Shown: positions 33,365 to 47,208, counted from the stretch's first letter. The stretch: DNA of 64,000 nucleotides from Dillenia suffruticosa (GCA_033439265.1 JAVTVX010000017.1:13726501-13790500), one strand, 5' to 3'. Translations and numbers: made by a program. The notes: a model not told the origin generated them from the letters alone.

Positions 33365-35640
33365 AATATATTATAACGACAACAATAACAATCACTACCG
33401 TCAACACCAAATCTTTATTCTACTAAGTGGTATTGGAATTGGATTCTTCTGTCAGTGTACTCTATTTCATATCATATACTCACTTATACGATTGTATTTT
33501 TATTTGATTATAATAATTGTATCTTTATTCCACTAATTGAGGTTGACAATATGGATATTTTTTCATCATTTTAATCTATTATATATATTTATCTATATTT
33601 AAATAATTCATATCATATTTTATTATTGTTATTTAAATCTTCTTAGATCTCTCTCTCCCTTAGTTAATATGAGTACTTGTGATAGTTTTGCACCACCTAA
33701 GTGGAGTCTCTATCAGTGTCCATACCATCTTAATTTTGTTTCTCCCAATTTTTTTGTGATAGGCGCAACCCCAACTTTCTTCATAATACAGTCATTTCTT
33801 ATTTTGTCCATGTTTGTGCGTCCGCACATCCACATTAACATCCACATCTCCACAACTCATCTTCTACTCATACTTTTAGTTCATTGTCTAACATTTAGAT
33901 CTATACAACAAAACAAATCTAACTGTGGTTCTTTAAAAATTCCATTTGAATTTTAGAGATACGTTTCGATCACATAAAATACCCAATTTATTTTTCCATT
34001 TTGACATCATGTTTGTATTTTATGTGACACATCTCTATCAATCTCTTCGTATCTTTTTGTAAAATTAGTTGTAAGTACAAATTTCTCATTTACAAATAAT
34101 TTATCATTTTTTATCTCAACCATTATCTCTCTAAGGCCAGTGTTACTAAATTTAAATTCCATATATTTTGTTTTACCCTACTAAATTTAAATCATTTCAC
34201 TTCTAATGTTTCCAACCAAGATTCGAGCTTATCATTTACTCCTTCACATGTCTCATCTACTAAGACAACATCATATGCAAATAACATGCACCATGGTACC
34301 ATGTCCTATATGTATCTCGTGAGTTCATCCATAATTGATGTAAAAGATAGGGACTTAACGTTAACCCTGGATGTAGCTCTATTTTTATAGGAAACTCATT
34401 GGTTAATCTGTTTGGTTCCTCACTTTTGTTACCACGTCCTTGTACATGTCCTTGATCATTTTAATATGTGCTACTTTTATACTATTCTTTTATAAAATTC
34501 TCATCATAATTTCCCTAGGGAATGTCATACTCATTTTCTAGGTCGATAATCATCATGTATAAATCATGCTTCTTCTTCTTATATTTCTCAACTAATTGTC
34601 TGAAGAGGTATATGGCTTTTATCGTTGATCTTCCACGCCATTTTCTTCATCCTCTTGAATAATTTCATAAATCATCCAATACCTTGCTTCTCTAGACACT
34701 TCCATATCTCTATCAAGATATCATTGGTTGCAACCGATTTTTTTTTATTTTTCATCATTTTTAAACTTTCTTTAACTTCTAAGAGTTGAATTCTCCTATA
34801 AAAAATCATATTTCTATACTCCTCTGACCTATTTAGTTCACCTAAACTAATTTGATTATTATTAAACAGTTGATAAAAATATCTCTTCGATTATTATTTT
34901 ATTTCTCTATCATTTACTAATATCTTATTTGACTCATCCTCAATACATCTTATTTGTGTAAAATCTATTGTTTTCATTTATTTTGCTTTAATTATTTTAT
35001 AAATGTCCCTTTCCCTTTCTTTTGTATCAAGATGATAAAAGTCTTTGAACATTCTTAACTTCACTCGCCGTCTCTTCGCCTCTTTTTTGACTACTGCAGA
35101 CTTCTCTAAATTTTTCTCATTCTTTCTAGTGTTAAATAATTTATAGATAGTTCTTTTCATCTTTACTTTCTTTTGAACTTTCTTTTTCCGCACCAAAATT
35201 CTTTATTTAGAGGTGTACATTCTTTTGGCTCACCAAGATACTCTTAGCCACCGTTTTCATGAAGTGTCATCTTCTCCCATGCCATATTAGGGTTCAGCTT
35301 GTTCTTCTACTCTCTTTTTAAAATTGTTTCATTACTCATCCTTTGAATTCAATCACTTAATCTTAGAGATTTTGCACACTTTCCTTCTGTGAATACTATA
35401 ATGAGATGCATATCCACACCACTAACCTTAAAAAATATATTTCTAATAAAAAATTAAAAATAAAAAAATAGTATCACCATGTCCCTGTATCCTAGTTTCT
35501 AGATATGATATTGTTTCCATATCTATCCTTCCTTGGTTGTTTTCAAAAGAAATGATGATATGAGAGTTGTATTGAGAGTGAGATTAAAGAATTGTATGCA
35601 TAGATAGAAGTCAGAGAGATGAAACACGAAGATTGGTGGT
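33365..35640 (-). mobile_element. Decayed RTE-type LINE, - strand
   Basis: On the - strand, stop-ridden translation gives the RTE order: I-K-D-M-Y-K-D-V-V-T-K-V-R near 34450, W-C-M-L-F-A-x-D-like sequence near 34280, V-N-E-K-F-V-L near 34090, then M-L-R-W-M-C-G and L-R-W-Y-G-H-like blocks spread over frames near 33690-33900. A GTTGACGGTAGTGATTGTTATTGTTG segment near 33370-33420 resembles the 3' UTR of these elements, placing the 3' end near 33365. The N-terminal part extends to roughly 35600 but is hard to delimit. Confidence 0.75.
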
Positions 35641-36310
35641 TATCTAAATGTGAGAACCTAAAATGAGTTATATTAGATATCTAAATTTCCCCTCTAAAAT
35701 TCTTTTGTAAATAAAAATTTCTGAAATAATATCTAAATTTCTGAAATAGCAACCCATGTCCCAAAAAATAGTTTACAATAACAATAGAAGAAATCAACAG
35801 TCCACAAGATTTACTTAACAAAACCAAGTAGGAACCAACAAAATATGAATTATGCAAGCCTCTTCCTCTCAAGAGAACTACAAGTGGATCTTTCCCTTCA
35901 AAGGTCCTCAAATTCCTTTGCTTCCATAGCATCCAAATAGCCACAACACAGATCTGGACATCTTTGAAGACACCTCTACCTTTATATTGCCTAAGGGCCC
36001 ACAAAGTCCAAATCCCCCTTTGGCCACCAAGTAAACATAACAGATTAGATTTCTATGCGAGCAATGCATCGAAAAGTGTTTGATAGTCTCAACATTGTGG
36101 TTCCACATGTGCACATTTTTTTGTCTTCTCTACCCAGGATAAGAAAGAAAGGGCATATCACTAATTCAGGAAAAAATTGCAAAAAGGAAAATAAGCAGCC
36201 CTCTTTAAGAATATAAAATTTTCTACAAAGGAAGAAGAAAAAAGAAAATGAATAGAGCTCCATGAGAAGTAATTCTCCAATCCCTTTAAAATCCCTTTAA
36301 ATCCAATGTC
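35641..36310 (-). pseudogene. L1-type LINE C-terminal region
   Basis: The - strand frame 36114-35908 contains an H-x3-C ending of the zinc-binding region found after plant L1 reverse transcriptases (H-F-S-M-H-C). The frame 36004-35681 continues with I-C-V-V-A-I-W-M-L-W-K-Q-R-N-L-R-T-F-E-G, the usual W-x-x-R-N-x-R-x-F-x-x block close to the end of L1 ORF2. Frames are shifted relative to each other, so this is a pseudogene fragment. It lies downstream of copy B of the L1-like block in the same orientation. Confidence 0.7.
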
Positions 36311-37167
36311 CTCAAGTATGAAAGACCACTATGAAGCATGAAAACAATCTAAATCCATTAGATTGGGGACTTGCCCTTGTTCAATTCTTTCCTCATCTTT
36401 ATAGGTTATCTACTTTTCATTCTACTACTATCAAAGATATTTATATTTGGGAGAAAAATCTCTTAGGATTTTTATCAAGTTTGATTAGCAAATTTCCCTA
36501 TTACACAAAAATGAATCTTCTCACAAAGTTTTTATCACTAGGATCTTGAGTCTTTATTTTTTGGGTGCTTTTATGTTAAATCTTTATGTCATCATTTGAT
36601 TAGTCTTCCTTAGAACTCTTCTTTTCATTTAGAAGCAAATGTTCATACCAACATTAAGACTTTTATTTGGTTTATAGTATTTTATAAAATTAATACCAAC
36701 GATCGTTTGTTCCATGATACTTAATACCAACAATCAAACCATTTAAATTTATTTCGTGGATCCATGTCATGTGTTATAACAATTTTAAAATACTTATCTT
36801 TATGATACTCTATTGTGCACATGATTTGAAACCATCAATTTATTGTGTGTGACAATGATTAGGTTTGTCTCAAGAGTCTCATTGATTGGTTTTCTATGAA
36901 ATTTGTAGATTTTAGAGTGCAGAAAGATGCTCAACTGTCTTTGATGTGAACATCTTTAGCTATACCTTAATGTATACACAGAGATCGGAATGTCAGAATT
37001 TTGAAAAATAGATCTTTGACTCCTTTCCTATAGGGTAAAACTTTTTTATAGGTTCAAGCCTTTAGGATTTATAAAGGATTATAGTTTAGAAGAGTTGAGA
37101 GGAGATTGGAAAGCACTTAGTCAATTGCTCTTTAGCTATACCTTAATGTATACACAGAGCTATTTAG
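36311..37167. other. Unassigned stretch with a 30-bp direct repeat
   Basis: No gene recognised. A 30-bp sequence starting CTTTAGCTATACC and ending ACACAGAG occurs at 36954-36983 and again at 37130-37159, just before copy B of the L1-like block. Confidence 0.6.
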
Positions 37168-38337
37168 TCAATAACTCCTTTCCTATTGGGTCAGCAAATT
37201 TATAATATACAAGTTTTAGCGTAAATTATAAATACTTCAAAAACTCTAGTTAACTAATTCAATTTGTTATTTGTCATAGATAAACATGTAGCTATGTAGC
37301 CACAAGAACCATGCTTGCAAATTCAAAATCACAGCAATAAGGATATCTTTTATTTTTTTTATAAGAATAAAAAAAAATATTCACAAAGGCACCTAGGAAG
37401 TGCACTAAGCAAAATCCTACACAAAAAGGAAGTCAATAGATTCTGCAATCTCTAAAGTCCAAAACTTAGCAGATGACCAAAAGTACAAGTTTCTCCGAGC
37501 TCACGAAGTTCTCAAGTCCCTCAAAAGTTCTGGTAAGCTCCAAACCAACTAAAAAATGGCAAGATGGGGCAAACCATAGACTCTTCTCTTTGCTATATAA
37601 ACTCTCAAACCACTCTAAGCCAACATCTCACTTTGCACAAACTTAGAGGTCACCTAACACAAATGAAATTGCACAAAAACCTTCTCTCACACCACTCAAG
37701 TCCACTACCAAAGAAGAAGCAAGTAAATAACCCTGTCCGACGCCCTTTTGCATGAGACAATTGTTGAGCAAGATCACAAATCTCCTTCATCAATAGTCGT
37801 GCATCCAGATTCTCCCCGGGCTCCTTCACTAGAAAAACAACCACACTTTGAGTGTCACCCTCTTCCTCATGGATCTTAACAAAAGAACTCCCCACAACTA
37901 AGTTTCCTTCCTGAATGGCTTATAAAAGATACTCAAATCAATTAAAAAAAAGCAATCCATGCCATAGTGGCCTCACTCAGATTATCTACCAACACCGCTC
38001 CAATAACTCATAAAGTTGTAGAATCCTCTCCTACACCCAATTATTTGTTGCCCTTCCAAAAGTCACATTCCGATGATGCTTACCCTCCTAAGAAGCCCAG
38101 ACATCCCTAATCATGGTTTCCTTATTACAAGCTACTTCAAACTAATCAACAAAAGAGCACCTTAGAGAACACAAGTTAACATTGAAATCTCCAATCTATT
38201 GTAACTTGACAACCCCAGTAAACATTCAGCTCAACAATTCTATAGTCACAATGATCAGGCAAGATGCAAGAGGATGCCATGCCTTAGGCCTTGGGTAGGA
38301 TTGAAATAACATCTTGAAACCTATTCACTAAAATAGA
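37168..38337 (-). repeat. L1-LINE-like repeat block, copy B
   Basis: This is the partner of 15893-16848, including about 225 bp near 37995-38220 that copy A lacks. On the - strand it includes an 81-codon frame (37895-37650) of unknown nature and, upstream, a G-D-F-N-containing stretch. It ends at AAAATAGATAA, where it joins without a gap to copy 2 of the RTE block. Confidence 0.75.
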
Positions 38338-39384
38338 TAATTTAAACTATCGCATTGGCATAATATCAATGTGACTGTTATGTTAATTGGATAAATATGT
38401 TTTTAAGTTATTTTCAATTGAAGAAACTTAATTCTCTTATATAATATTGATATCACAAGAAAAAAATTATCTAAAATAAAATATCATGATTTATGTTTTT
38501 TACAAATGATATAATGTTGATCGATAAAATTAGAGAGAATATTAGTGTTAATTGGTGTTATTAGGTGACATACTAGAATTCAAAAAATTTAGTTAAATTG
38601 ATCAAAAATTGAGCATATGAAATGTATATTTAGCGACAATCATTAGAATCATAAAAAATGATTAAATTAAAAGAATATGTTGTATCAAAAAATAAATACT
38701 TTAAATATTTTGAGTCCGTCATTCAAAATGATAATAATATAAATGGAGATATAAGTTACAAATCTTAAGGAGATTGGATGAAATGGAGAAATATATTTAG
38801 AATTCTTTGCGATCGCGCGATTCTATTGCAATTGAAGGGAAAAATTTATAGAGTCATAGTAAAATCTACATTATTATATAATTTCAGGTGTTTAACCATT
38901 AAATAACAATAAAAATATAAAATGACTGTAATTGAAATGAGAATTTTCATATGAATATCTGGTAAAATTAGAAAAAATAGAATTAGAATGAAAAGATACG
39001 TACTAAGTTGGGAATAAATTCAATTATGGATAAAATGTGAGAATATCACATAATGTGATTTAGACATGTGTAACGAAAATTTAAAAACATACTAGTTACT
39101 AAAAACGATATATTAAATATAAGAAATTGAGTGACGTAAAAGAATACGAAATAATTAAATCATTTATTTTATTATTTTAACTTTCTATAAATACTTTTTT
39201 TTTTTCATTATTTTTATTTTTTAATATTAATATTAATATTTTTATTTTTAAAATTTAATTATATATATTTTTTTATTTAAATGATCAATTTTAAAATTTA
39301 AAATTAAAATTAAATTATTTTTGTAATTAAGATTTTGCCTCATGTATTAACCCAAGCTTTTTCACGGAAGTGGGATAAAAAGTG
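38338..39384 (+). repeat. Duplicated block with RTE-LINE 3' end, copy 2
   Basis: This is the partner of 31269-32346. It preserves the same F-T-N-D motif near 38500 and the same ending GTGGGATAAAAAGTG. It has small deletions relative to copy 1 (for example near 38385 and 38430). Its left edge is fused to the L1-like block. Confidence 0.85.
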
Positions 39385-41469
39385 GTTAACATTTTTTTTT
39401 TATAAAAATTATCGAAAGTGATAGTCCGAAAGATGGAATTGGGTGAAGATCCCAAAGGAGAGGATCGAAGTGAAAGCAACGCATCCCTAAAAGGCAACAT
39501 AGACCCACAACACAAGCACAATCAAGTTAAATTACCCCAATCAAATCAATTCATATCACTGGCGCCGATTCCTTAGCGCCATCCAAGGGAGGGAACTTAA
39601 AGCGCGCGCTATTATCGCCGTTTGTTTTCAAAAACACGAAAACGAAAAGTAGCCGTTTGTTTTTGCATTTGTACCTAATTTTTAAGTTACCCCCACAATT
39701 CAGGTAATTTGTACATAGGCATTTGTAGGGAATAAACCAAACATAGACCCCATATTTTTAATAATAAAAAATTTTTGTGCCTGATTTGATCCTACGCCTT
39801 AGTTTATCCTCATGAATTGAATTGCGTCTGCGTGTGGATTGTGGTCTTGCTTTGTAATTGGTGCCGCAAAATGTGGCCCATCTTCCTTCCTTCACTATGG
39901 ATATGGATATCATCAAGCGGAATAATTGTGCTATTCCCAAATTACCTTTTGTCCCTAAATGTTTCATTTAAGATTTTAATTACATGTCGTATAAATGGAA
40001 AGGCTTTTTTTTTTTTTTTTTTTTTTTTAATTATTAAAACGGAAGAGAGGGATACAAGTGCATACACCTGCAAGTTGTATACTTTATACTTTTTTTAAAA
40101 TTGATTTGAATTTTAATAATTCTAATTTATTTAATAATTATAAGAGTTTAAATAATATTTTATGATATCACTTTAAATTTATAAATTTTTTAATAAATTA
40201 AGAAAAATGATGTCGGGACAAACAGACAACAAGAAACTTATATGGAGGAGGTTCACAATATGATCAATTGCATAAATTATAACATTTTGATTATACTTGG
40301 AGATTGCAATGCAAATTGCCTTTATTCGTTACTGTACGAGGGTCAACTTCCTATAATATCCTATTTAAGAATACTATTGAAGGATAATAAGGATTGTTAG
40401 AATTGATTTAGTAATTTTGGATTTTCAGATTTAACGTTGAATACTGATTGTTTATGAATAGCTCTCTCTTCTTGATTTTCTCTCGATCATAGTGTTGCCA
40501 AAATGGTGAGAGCTAGGCTTGATGGGCCAAAATAAGGTTGGTACAAAGATTCATGTAAACTACAGGCTAATAAGATGCAAACACGTACCACGAATAATCC
40601 AATGATTGTCTGTCTCGCTGTAATATAAAACATAAATATATATATATATATATAATAAATGGTAAGTTTATTTTTTTAATATCTATTTAGTTAAAATCAT
40701 TTTAAACAGTTTATGAACTCTTAAAAAGTGTAAAATACTTTTTGAAATTTTATAATCTCTTATATCTCATTTTTAAAATATCAAAACATTTGAATAAAAT
40801 AAAATAAAATAAAAAATTTATAAAACATTTGTGCTTATAAATTTTTGTTATGTTTACTCGAAATGAGCTATTATAATTTTATTTTAACGTTAAAATGATT
40901 TAAAAAGTTATGATTTCATTAATATTATGCAATTAACTATTATTAATATTAAAAGGATAATACTGAGATAATAAAATATTAATGAAAGCAATTTAGTTAG
41001 ATACATGCATTATAAATTAAATAAAAAAATTAGAGTAGAGATATTTTTTTTTATAGAAATTATAAATTCTATCTTATTTTTAAAATTATCAAATAAATTT
41101 TATTATACTCACAAACTCTCAAATATAATTTAAAATGTTTGAATAATTTATGAAGTTTATCAAACATCCATTAGTTGAATTCATTATAAAATGACAAAAG
41201 GGGGGAAATTTTGGATATAAAATTTATTACAAATTTTAAAAGCTAAAATTCCTTTTCTTTTTTAAAAGCTAAAATTTGGCCAATCAGGTAAGTCAAGCCC
41301 TCATGCACGGGTATCTCCTTATATAACCCCAAAATTTTACAAATCGGTGAAAATTGAAAACTCAAGCCTCCAGTCTCAACACAATAAGCTCGGTAACCAA
41401 AAGGGAAAGCAACCCCTTGATTGAAAAGCCTAATTTTCCGGATTGTTGTGATTGTGACTCCCACACTTG
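39385..41469. other. AT-rich upstream region of the endoglucanase gene
   Basis: No convincing ORF. It contains a poly(T) run at about 40005-40028 and a short (TA)n at about 40637-40652. The last few hundred bases are presumably promoter. Confidence 0.5.
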
Positions 41470-41477
41470 TATAAAAA
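41470..41477 (+). promoter_or_regulatory. TATA box of the endoglucanase gene
   Basis: TATAAAAA lies 64 bp upstream of the start codon, leaving room for a transcription start near 41500 and a short leader. Confidence 0.65.
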
Positions 41478-41533
41478 GGGCATAGCTCTCGTGCTGAATC
41501 AAAGTCATAAACTAGCCAACCCAAATTACAAAG

Positions 41534-44078
41534 ATGGCACTGGGAAAAAGACCCTCTCCCTGCCTCTTATTGCCCTGTTTTTTGATCTTGGCCAGTTTGA
41601 GTGTCCAAGCTGTGAACCCAAATTATAAAGAAGCATTGGCAAAGTCCATACTTTTTTTCCAAGGCCAGAGGTCAGGCATGCTTCCCCGTACGCAACAAAT
41701 TACTTGGAGATCAAATTCTGCTCTGTCCGATGGCTCCACAGCCGGTGTATGTCTACCAACTCCTTTCTCTCTCAGTACTAGTATTTTAGCACAAGGATAC
41801 ATAAACACAATTCTAGTAGTATTTGATTGAGATATGTACAGTTGAAACTGAAAAAACGTCAACAACACTACAGGGCATCAATTTCAATTATTTTTTTTCA
41901 TTATCCTTTGTTTTATTGGCTCATTCCAAAATGGGAATATAACTTGACATTCATGTTAATTCTTATATACCACTTATAGGTCAATTTGACCGGGGGTTAT
42001 TACGATGCCGGGGACAATGTAAAGTTCAACTTCCCCATGGCTTTCACCACCACCATGCTTTCCTGGAGCACCCTAGAGTACGGGAAGAAAATGGGCCCTC
42101 AACAGGTAAAAAATGCACGGGCCGCAATACGTTGGGCCACAGACTACCTCCTGAAATGCGCAAATGCCTTACCCAATAAGCTCTATGTTGGGGTCGGCGA
42201 CCCAAATGTGGACCACAAGTGTTGGGAGCGGCCCGAGGATATGGACACGCCCCGAACTGTCTATTCAGTCTCGCCAAGCAACCCCGGGTCTGACGTCGCC
42301 GGCGAGACTGCCGCCGCTCTGGCGGCGGCATCAATGGTTTTTCGTACAGCGGACCCGCAATACTCGGGTTTGTTATTGAAAACTGCAAAGAAAGTGATGC
42401 AATTTGCAGTGCAGTATCAAGGTTCTTACAGCGACTCACTTGGCACAGCAGCCTGCCCCTTCTATTGCTCTTATTCTGGATACAAGGTAAACCATTTCTA
42501 TAATTGATGACTTTACTCTGTTTTTAATGTGACAATTAGAACAAAGTGTGACATTAGCGGTCATAAAGTTCACACTAGGGCAAGTTATTAGGTGAGATAT
42601 GCAATGTAGCATCCCTCACAATAAAACGTTAAAAAATGAAAAAAAAAAAGAGAAGTATATAGATCTGTTGTACTAGATAAGAAATCTGAATTTTGGGAGA
42701 CCAACTCACTGTTTTGGCAAAATAGTTTCAAAATAAACCTGTATTACTTATTTTGCTTTTCCATGTTGAGAAACGTGAAAATTGCAGAAAGTCATTTTCT
42801 CATATATTATATTTATCCAAGCCCTTAATTTTATTGATAATTGGGTATCAGGACGAGCTATTGTGGGGAGCAACTTGGCTGTTAAGAGCATCAAATGATG
42901 TTTCATATTTGAATTTCATAAAGTCTTTAGGAGCTAATGATGGAACAGACATTTTCAGCTGGGACAACAAATATGCTGGTGCTCGGGTTCTTCTATCAAG
43001 GGTAACTTCCTACTTTATTATATATACAAAATTAAGTAGATGATTGCAGTCATTCTTTTGGCTTTTATTCTTTTGCTAAATGTTATAACTTTTTCTGCAG
43101 AGAGCCTTGGTAGAGAAAGATAACTCATTTCAGCTATACATACAAGAAGCAGAAGATTTTATATGTCGTATTCTACCCAACTCTCCTTCTACGACCACAA
43201 GTTACACACATGGTAAAATTACCTTGCCTTTGCAGGCTCTTTTAATTTTTCTTTATTAGGAAAATAAACCCTTGCTGATCAAATTTTATTATTTTGATTT
43301 AATAATCTCTTTTGTTTGAAATTATAATTACAGTCGAAGGTTAATCTTGATCATCATATATTCTACGTACAGAATCCAATCCTCGAAGCTAAGAGGATTT
43401 TAATCCTGTAAACAGAGAAAAGGATAAAGATTTACCATAAAATTGGTGCAAAATGTTTGCACATTGAATTTAGAAGTGTCCAAAAATGCAGGTGGGTTAA
43501 TGTTCAAGCTAAGCGAAAGCAATCTCCAATACGTAACGTCCATCACCTTCTTGTTGACCACTTATTCGAAGTACATGTCATCCTCTGCGCACACCTTTAA
43601 TTGTGGGAATGTTCTGATCACGTCAGGAACACTAAGAAACCTTGCAAAGAAACAGGCAAGTCTATACGTGTGTATTTACTTATTCAACTGAAAAACTGTG
43701 TAATCTCGTGCTTATGCTTTGACGATGGTGTGATTCATTTATTAGGTGGACTACATTTTAGGAGAGAACCCAATGAAGATGTCCTACATGGTAGGGTTTG
43801 GTGCAGACTACCCAAAAAGAATTCATCATAGAGGATCGTCCATACCGTCATTGGCAATCCATCCACAAGCCATTGGCTGTGAAGCAGGTTTCCAACCCTA
43901 CTACTATACCCAAAACCCCAACCCTAACATTTTGATTGGAGCCATTGTTGGAGGGCCGAATCAAAATGACCTTTTCACTGATGATCGGACGGACTACAGC
44001 CATTCGGAACCTGCAACTTACATTAATGCTGCCTTTGTTGGACCTTTAGCATTCTTTGCGGGGAGCTCCCGTAGTTGA
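41534..44078 (+). CDS. Secreted endo-1,4-beta-glucanase, glycosyl hydrolase family 9, class B, six exons
   Basis: Exons 41534-41746, 41980-42486, 42852-43001, 43101-43212, 43492-43655 and 43746-44078 join in phase to give 492 residues, the usual length for class B plant GH9 (no CBM49, no membrane anchor). A signal peptide covers about residues 1-26, with likely cleavage after V-Q-A. The catalytic-base motif D-A-G-D is at 80-83. GH9 signature regions are present: I-H-H-R near 408-411, and [14 protein letters not shown] at 461-474, with E470 as the expected acid. The enzyme cleaves beta-1,4-glucan in the wall during growth, ripening or abscission; which process applies here cannot be read from sequence. 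Intron 5 (43656-43745) starts with GC rather than GT. No disabling change is seen. Confidence 0.94.
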
Positions 44079-44469
44079 TGATGATCTTGTCCTTTAGCTC
44101 CCAATTGTTAACATTTCTCGATTTTCCATCCTTAAAAATTGGGTGGAACTCTATTGTAATATACAATTTCTATTTAGAGAAAATTAATTGACAAGGTAAA
44201 TCACGAGTTCATTCTGATAACACATGCCACCTATAAAGGTTCAAAATTCGTGCGCTAATGGATATGTTTTGGGTTAATGAATATAAAAACTATACTTCCA
44301 AGTATATAAGACTATTATAGACTTAACTAGCATGCTAGCATGTTGGTCTCATGTCCTCGGGGATTGAGGATGTTATCTTCTATTTCAATCAAAACTAATG
44401 CGCGAAACCAGTTTGCCCTTAATGATATCATCTGAGGGGTAAAGACGTGAGTTTAATTAAAAATAACGG
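44079..44469. other. 3' flank of the endoglucanase gene
   Basis: Likely 3' UTR and spacer. No other gene is seen. Confidence 0.5.
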
Positions 44470-44629
44470 GTAGCTCTATATTTTCAAATAGACGCTATTT
44501 TAGTAGTAAAAAATGTTATTTTTTTTCTTTTTTTTTTTTTTTTCAAAAATAACGCGTCAACAACCCGTCCGTGAGGAGTTATTCTACAGGTAAAATGTCA
44601 TTTGAAGAGCAAAAATGTGTTTTCTTCTG

Positions 44630-44661
<32 letters not shown>

Positions 44662-44920
44662 TCATTGGGCGCTACATTCCCTTAAAAAGATGTCATCATA
44701 ATCAATGCATCAAATAGTGTTGAAGCACCAGTCTTCATTAAAATATGTCATTTGAACCTAAAAATGTGATTTTTATCATAAATAATACACCATACTAGTT
44801 GTGAGCTCTACTTTCTTCTAAAAGATGTTATTTAAGCCGTAAAAATGTGATTTTTATCGAAACAAACACACCAAATCATATATGGACAATTCTTTCCCCT
44901 AAAAGATGTTATTTTTGTTG
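44470..44920. repeat. Decaying minisatellite, units of about 80-100 bp with T-runs
   Basis: Successive segments share the pattern: AGATGTTATTT or ATGTCATTT, then a few variable bases, AAAAATGTGATTTTTATC or a long T-run, AAAAATAAC or AACACACC, then a CTCTACTTTC-like stretch. Starts are near 44505, 44595, 44680, 44745, 44825 and 44905. The units are diverged and some contain pure T-runs at 44529-44543 and 44632-44651. Confidence 0.65.
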
Positions 44921-47171
44921 GAAATTGTAGAGAAAATCTTGTGCATTTCGAAAATGCAGGCGAAGAGTATGGTATGACTGTTTTTGTAAAACCATGATTT
45001 CATAGTTGTTTCCATAGTTGCATATAATTTTGAAAAACATATATTTTAGTATTAATGTACTGTTGAAATTCTAACATATAAACCTTAACTAATAAGCATA
45101 CGAGGTGCATTGCACACTTGGTGAGTGTATGCAATTAAATCAAATATTTTCAATAGTGATTTTAAAATAACATCATTTTCATGTTGGTTAATGTGATTTT
45201 AAAATATTTTCAATAGTGAACAGTGGAAATAGCAATTAAATCAAATGGACTAAGAATTCTTCTAAATACGGTTAAATGATAAACCAAAAAGAGGTGTAAT
45301 AATATGTGTGAAAAATTAGGATATTACTTCCCCCAATAGTATCATGCATTAGTTGTTTAACATATGGTTTATAGTCTTGTGTTAAGAATTTCTACCATAA
45401 GCATTGGTCACTTTTAAATGCGAGCTAAGTGTATGCAATTCATGACATGGTAAAACCCAGCTAAATGAGTATAAGCAGTACTTAACATGTCATAATCTCT
45501 TATGATCTAGCATTGATTGACCCACTAATGTGATGCAATGCATTGTTATTCATGTTTTGCTTGAAAATTTTCATAGTGTATGTGACAACCTAGCATTCGG
45601 GCGTTGCACAATTAGCATAGAGGCTTGCTTGCATCACTAAGGGAATAACCTCCCCCAATCTGATGATTTTAGATTCAAATATTTGTACAACTAAAAAAAA
45701 AATAGAGGCTTGCTTGCTTAGTATGGAAATTTAGATACAATTCAACACAAGAATATCAACACCCAAGATAACGGTTTGTGTATTGTAATTCACGTGTGTG
45801 ATAACACCAAAAAAAAAAAAAAATAGTGAAAATTTTAAAACTTTTATTTTATTTACATTTGTTTAGAAAAAACTTGACAAAATCTCCCTTGTTTTAGTGA
45901 TTTTTACCTAGTCACACGGGATGAACCTAGCCTCAAGAAACTATACACTGCTATATTATGCATTGTATGCTGTGATTTGATTCTAATTATCCATTGTTTT
46001 TTTATTATTTTGTATATTCAAAAAATTATTCAAATAGATAAACATATTTATGCTTATTTAAAGTTCAGTGGTTAGATATATCTGACTTGTATACGCGATC
46101 AGGTAGAGGTGCATACAGAAAACACAAGTCATGGTCATGTCAACCTAAAGAAAATTGTTCATAGTTCACTGATAAAACTCAACACTTCATCAACATTTAA
46201 GATATAGTTTGCAAGTGTTGATGATTTACCTTTGATATTTGACAGAGTCGAGATTTGGATAGTGTGTAAATTCAATAGTAGTTAAGTGATTTTTTAAAAT
46301 GTACTATAAATATGCAAATTGACACTCTATATCTATTTGTAATTTATGTACTCTTAATTTTGAGTGTATAGAGATAAACTTATAGAGTCAGCATTATATA
46401 TTTTGATATATTATGAGTGAAACTTTTTATAAGTCTAGAGTTTTGTGCATTTGATATACAATATTTGGTTAATTAAAATATGCATACACAATAAAGAATT
46501 TATTTGACTATTTTGAGAAATCACACTTTTGAATCGTACTAATCCACAATTTGGAAACTAAATTAAAAGTGATACAATTATGTATTATATCGAATTTTCT
46601 TAAAAATTAGTCAAGTTCATCGAGCAATGGAAGTCAAATTAAACATCAGGATATCTTCAATTATGGACGAGAGATTTGACGTGTTAAAAAATTGAGGAAA
46701 CTATAGTACAATTATTTATATATTTTGTTTAATATTTATATATTTTACGTGTACTCATTTATATATGTTTATTACATAGAGAGATGGTACATATGAATAC
46801 ATACAAGTCATGGACAAAGTTGTGAATTTTTGTTTATTGACTTCTGTAAATTATACTGTATTTATTTTTAAAGTAGAACTCTAATTATTTAGTGAAATTA
46901 GTTAGAATTAAAATAAATTTAATATAATTACTTTATTAATATATTGTATTATAATTATTTTGGAGTTAAAATAAATATGTTTTTAATCTCTTCTATTTCT
47001 TAAAATTTTTCTAGTATTTATTTATTTTTGTTAAATTAATTAGAGAAGAAGGATAAATAAGAGAAGGAGAAATTAACAACTTAAGGAGCCAAATGCAATA
47101 GTCTTTGATTTGGACCGTCTCGTGATTTCTAAAAGTTTCAAAACTTATTCTTAAATACCGAAATACCGAAA

Positions 47172-47208
<37 letters not shown>

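Noticed and set aside
42044-42439. - strand ORF over GH9 exon 2
   Set aside because: A shadow of the GC-rich coding exon of the endoglucanase.
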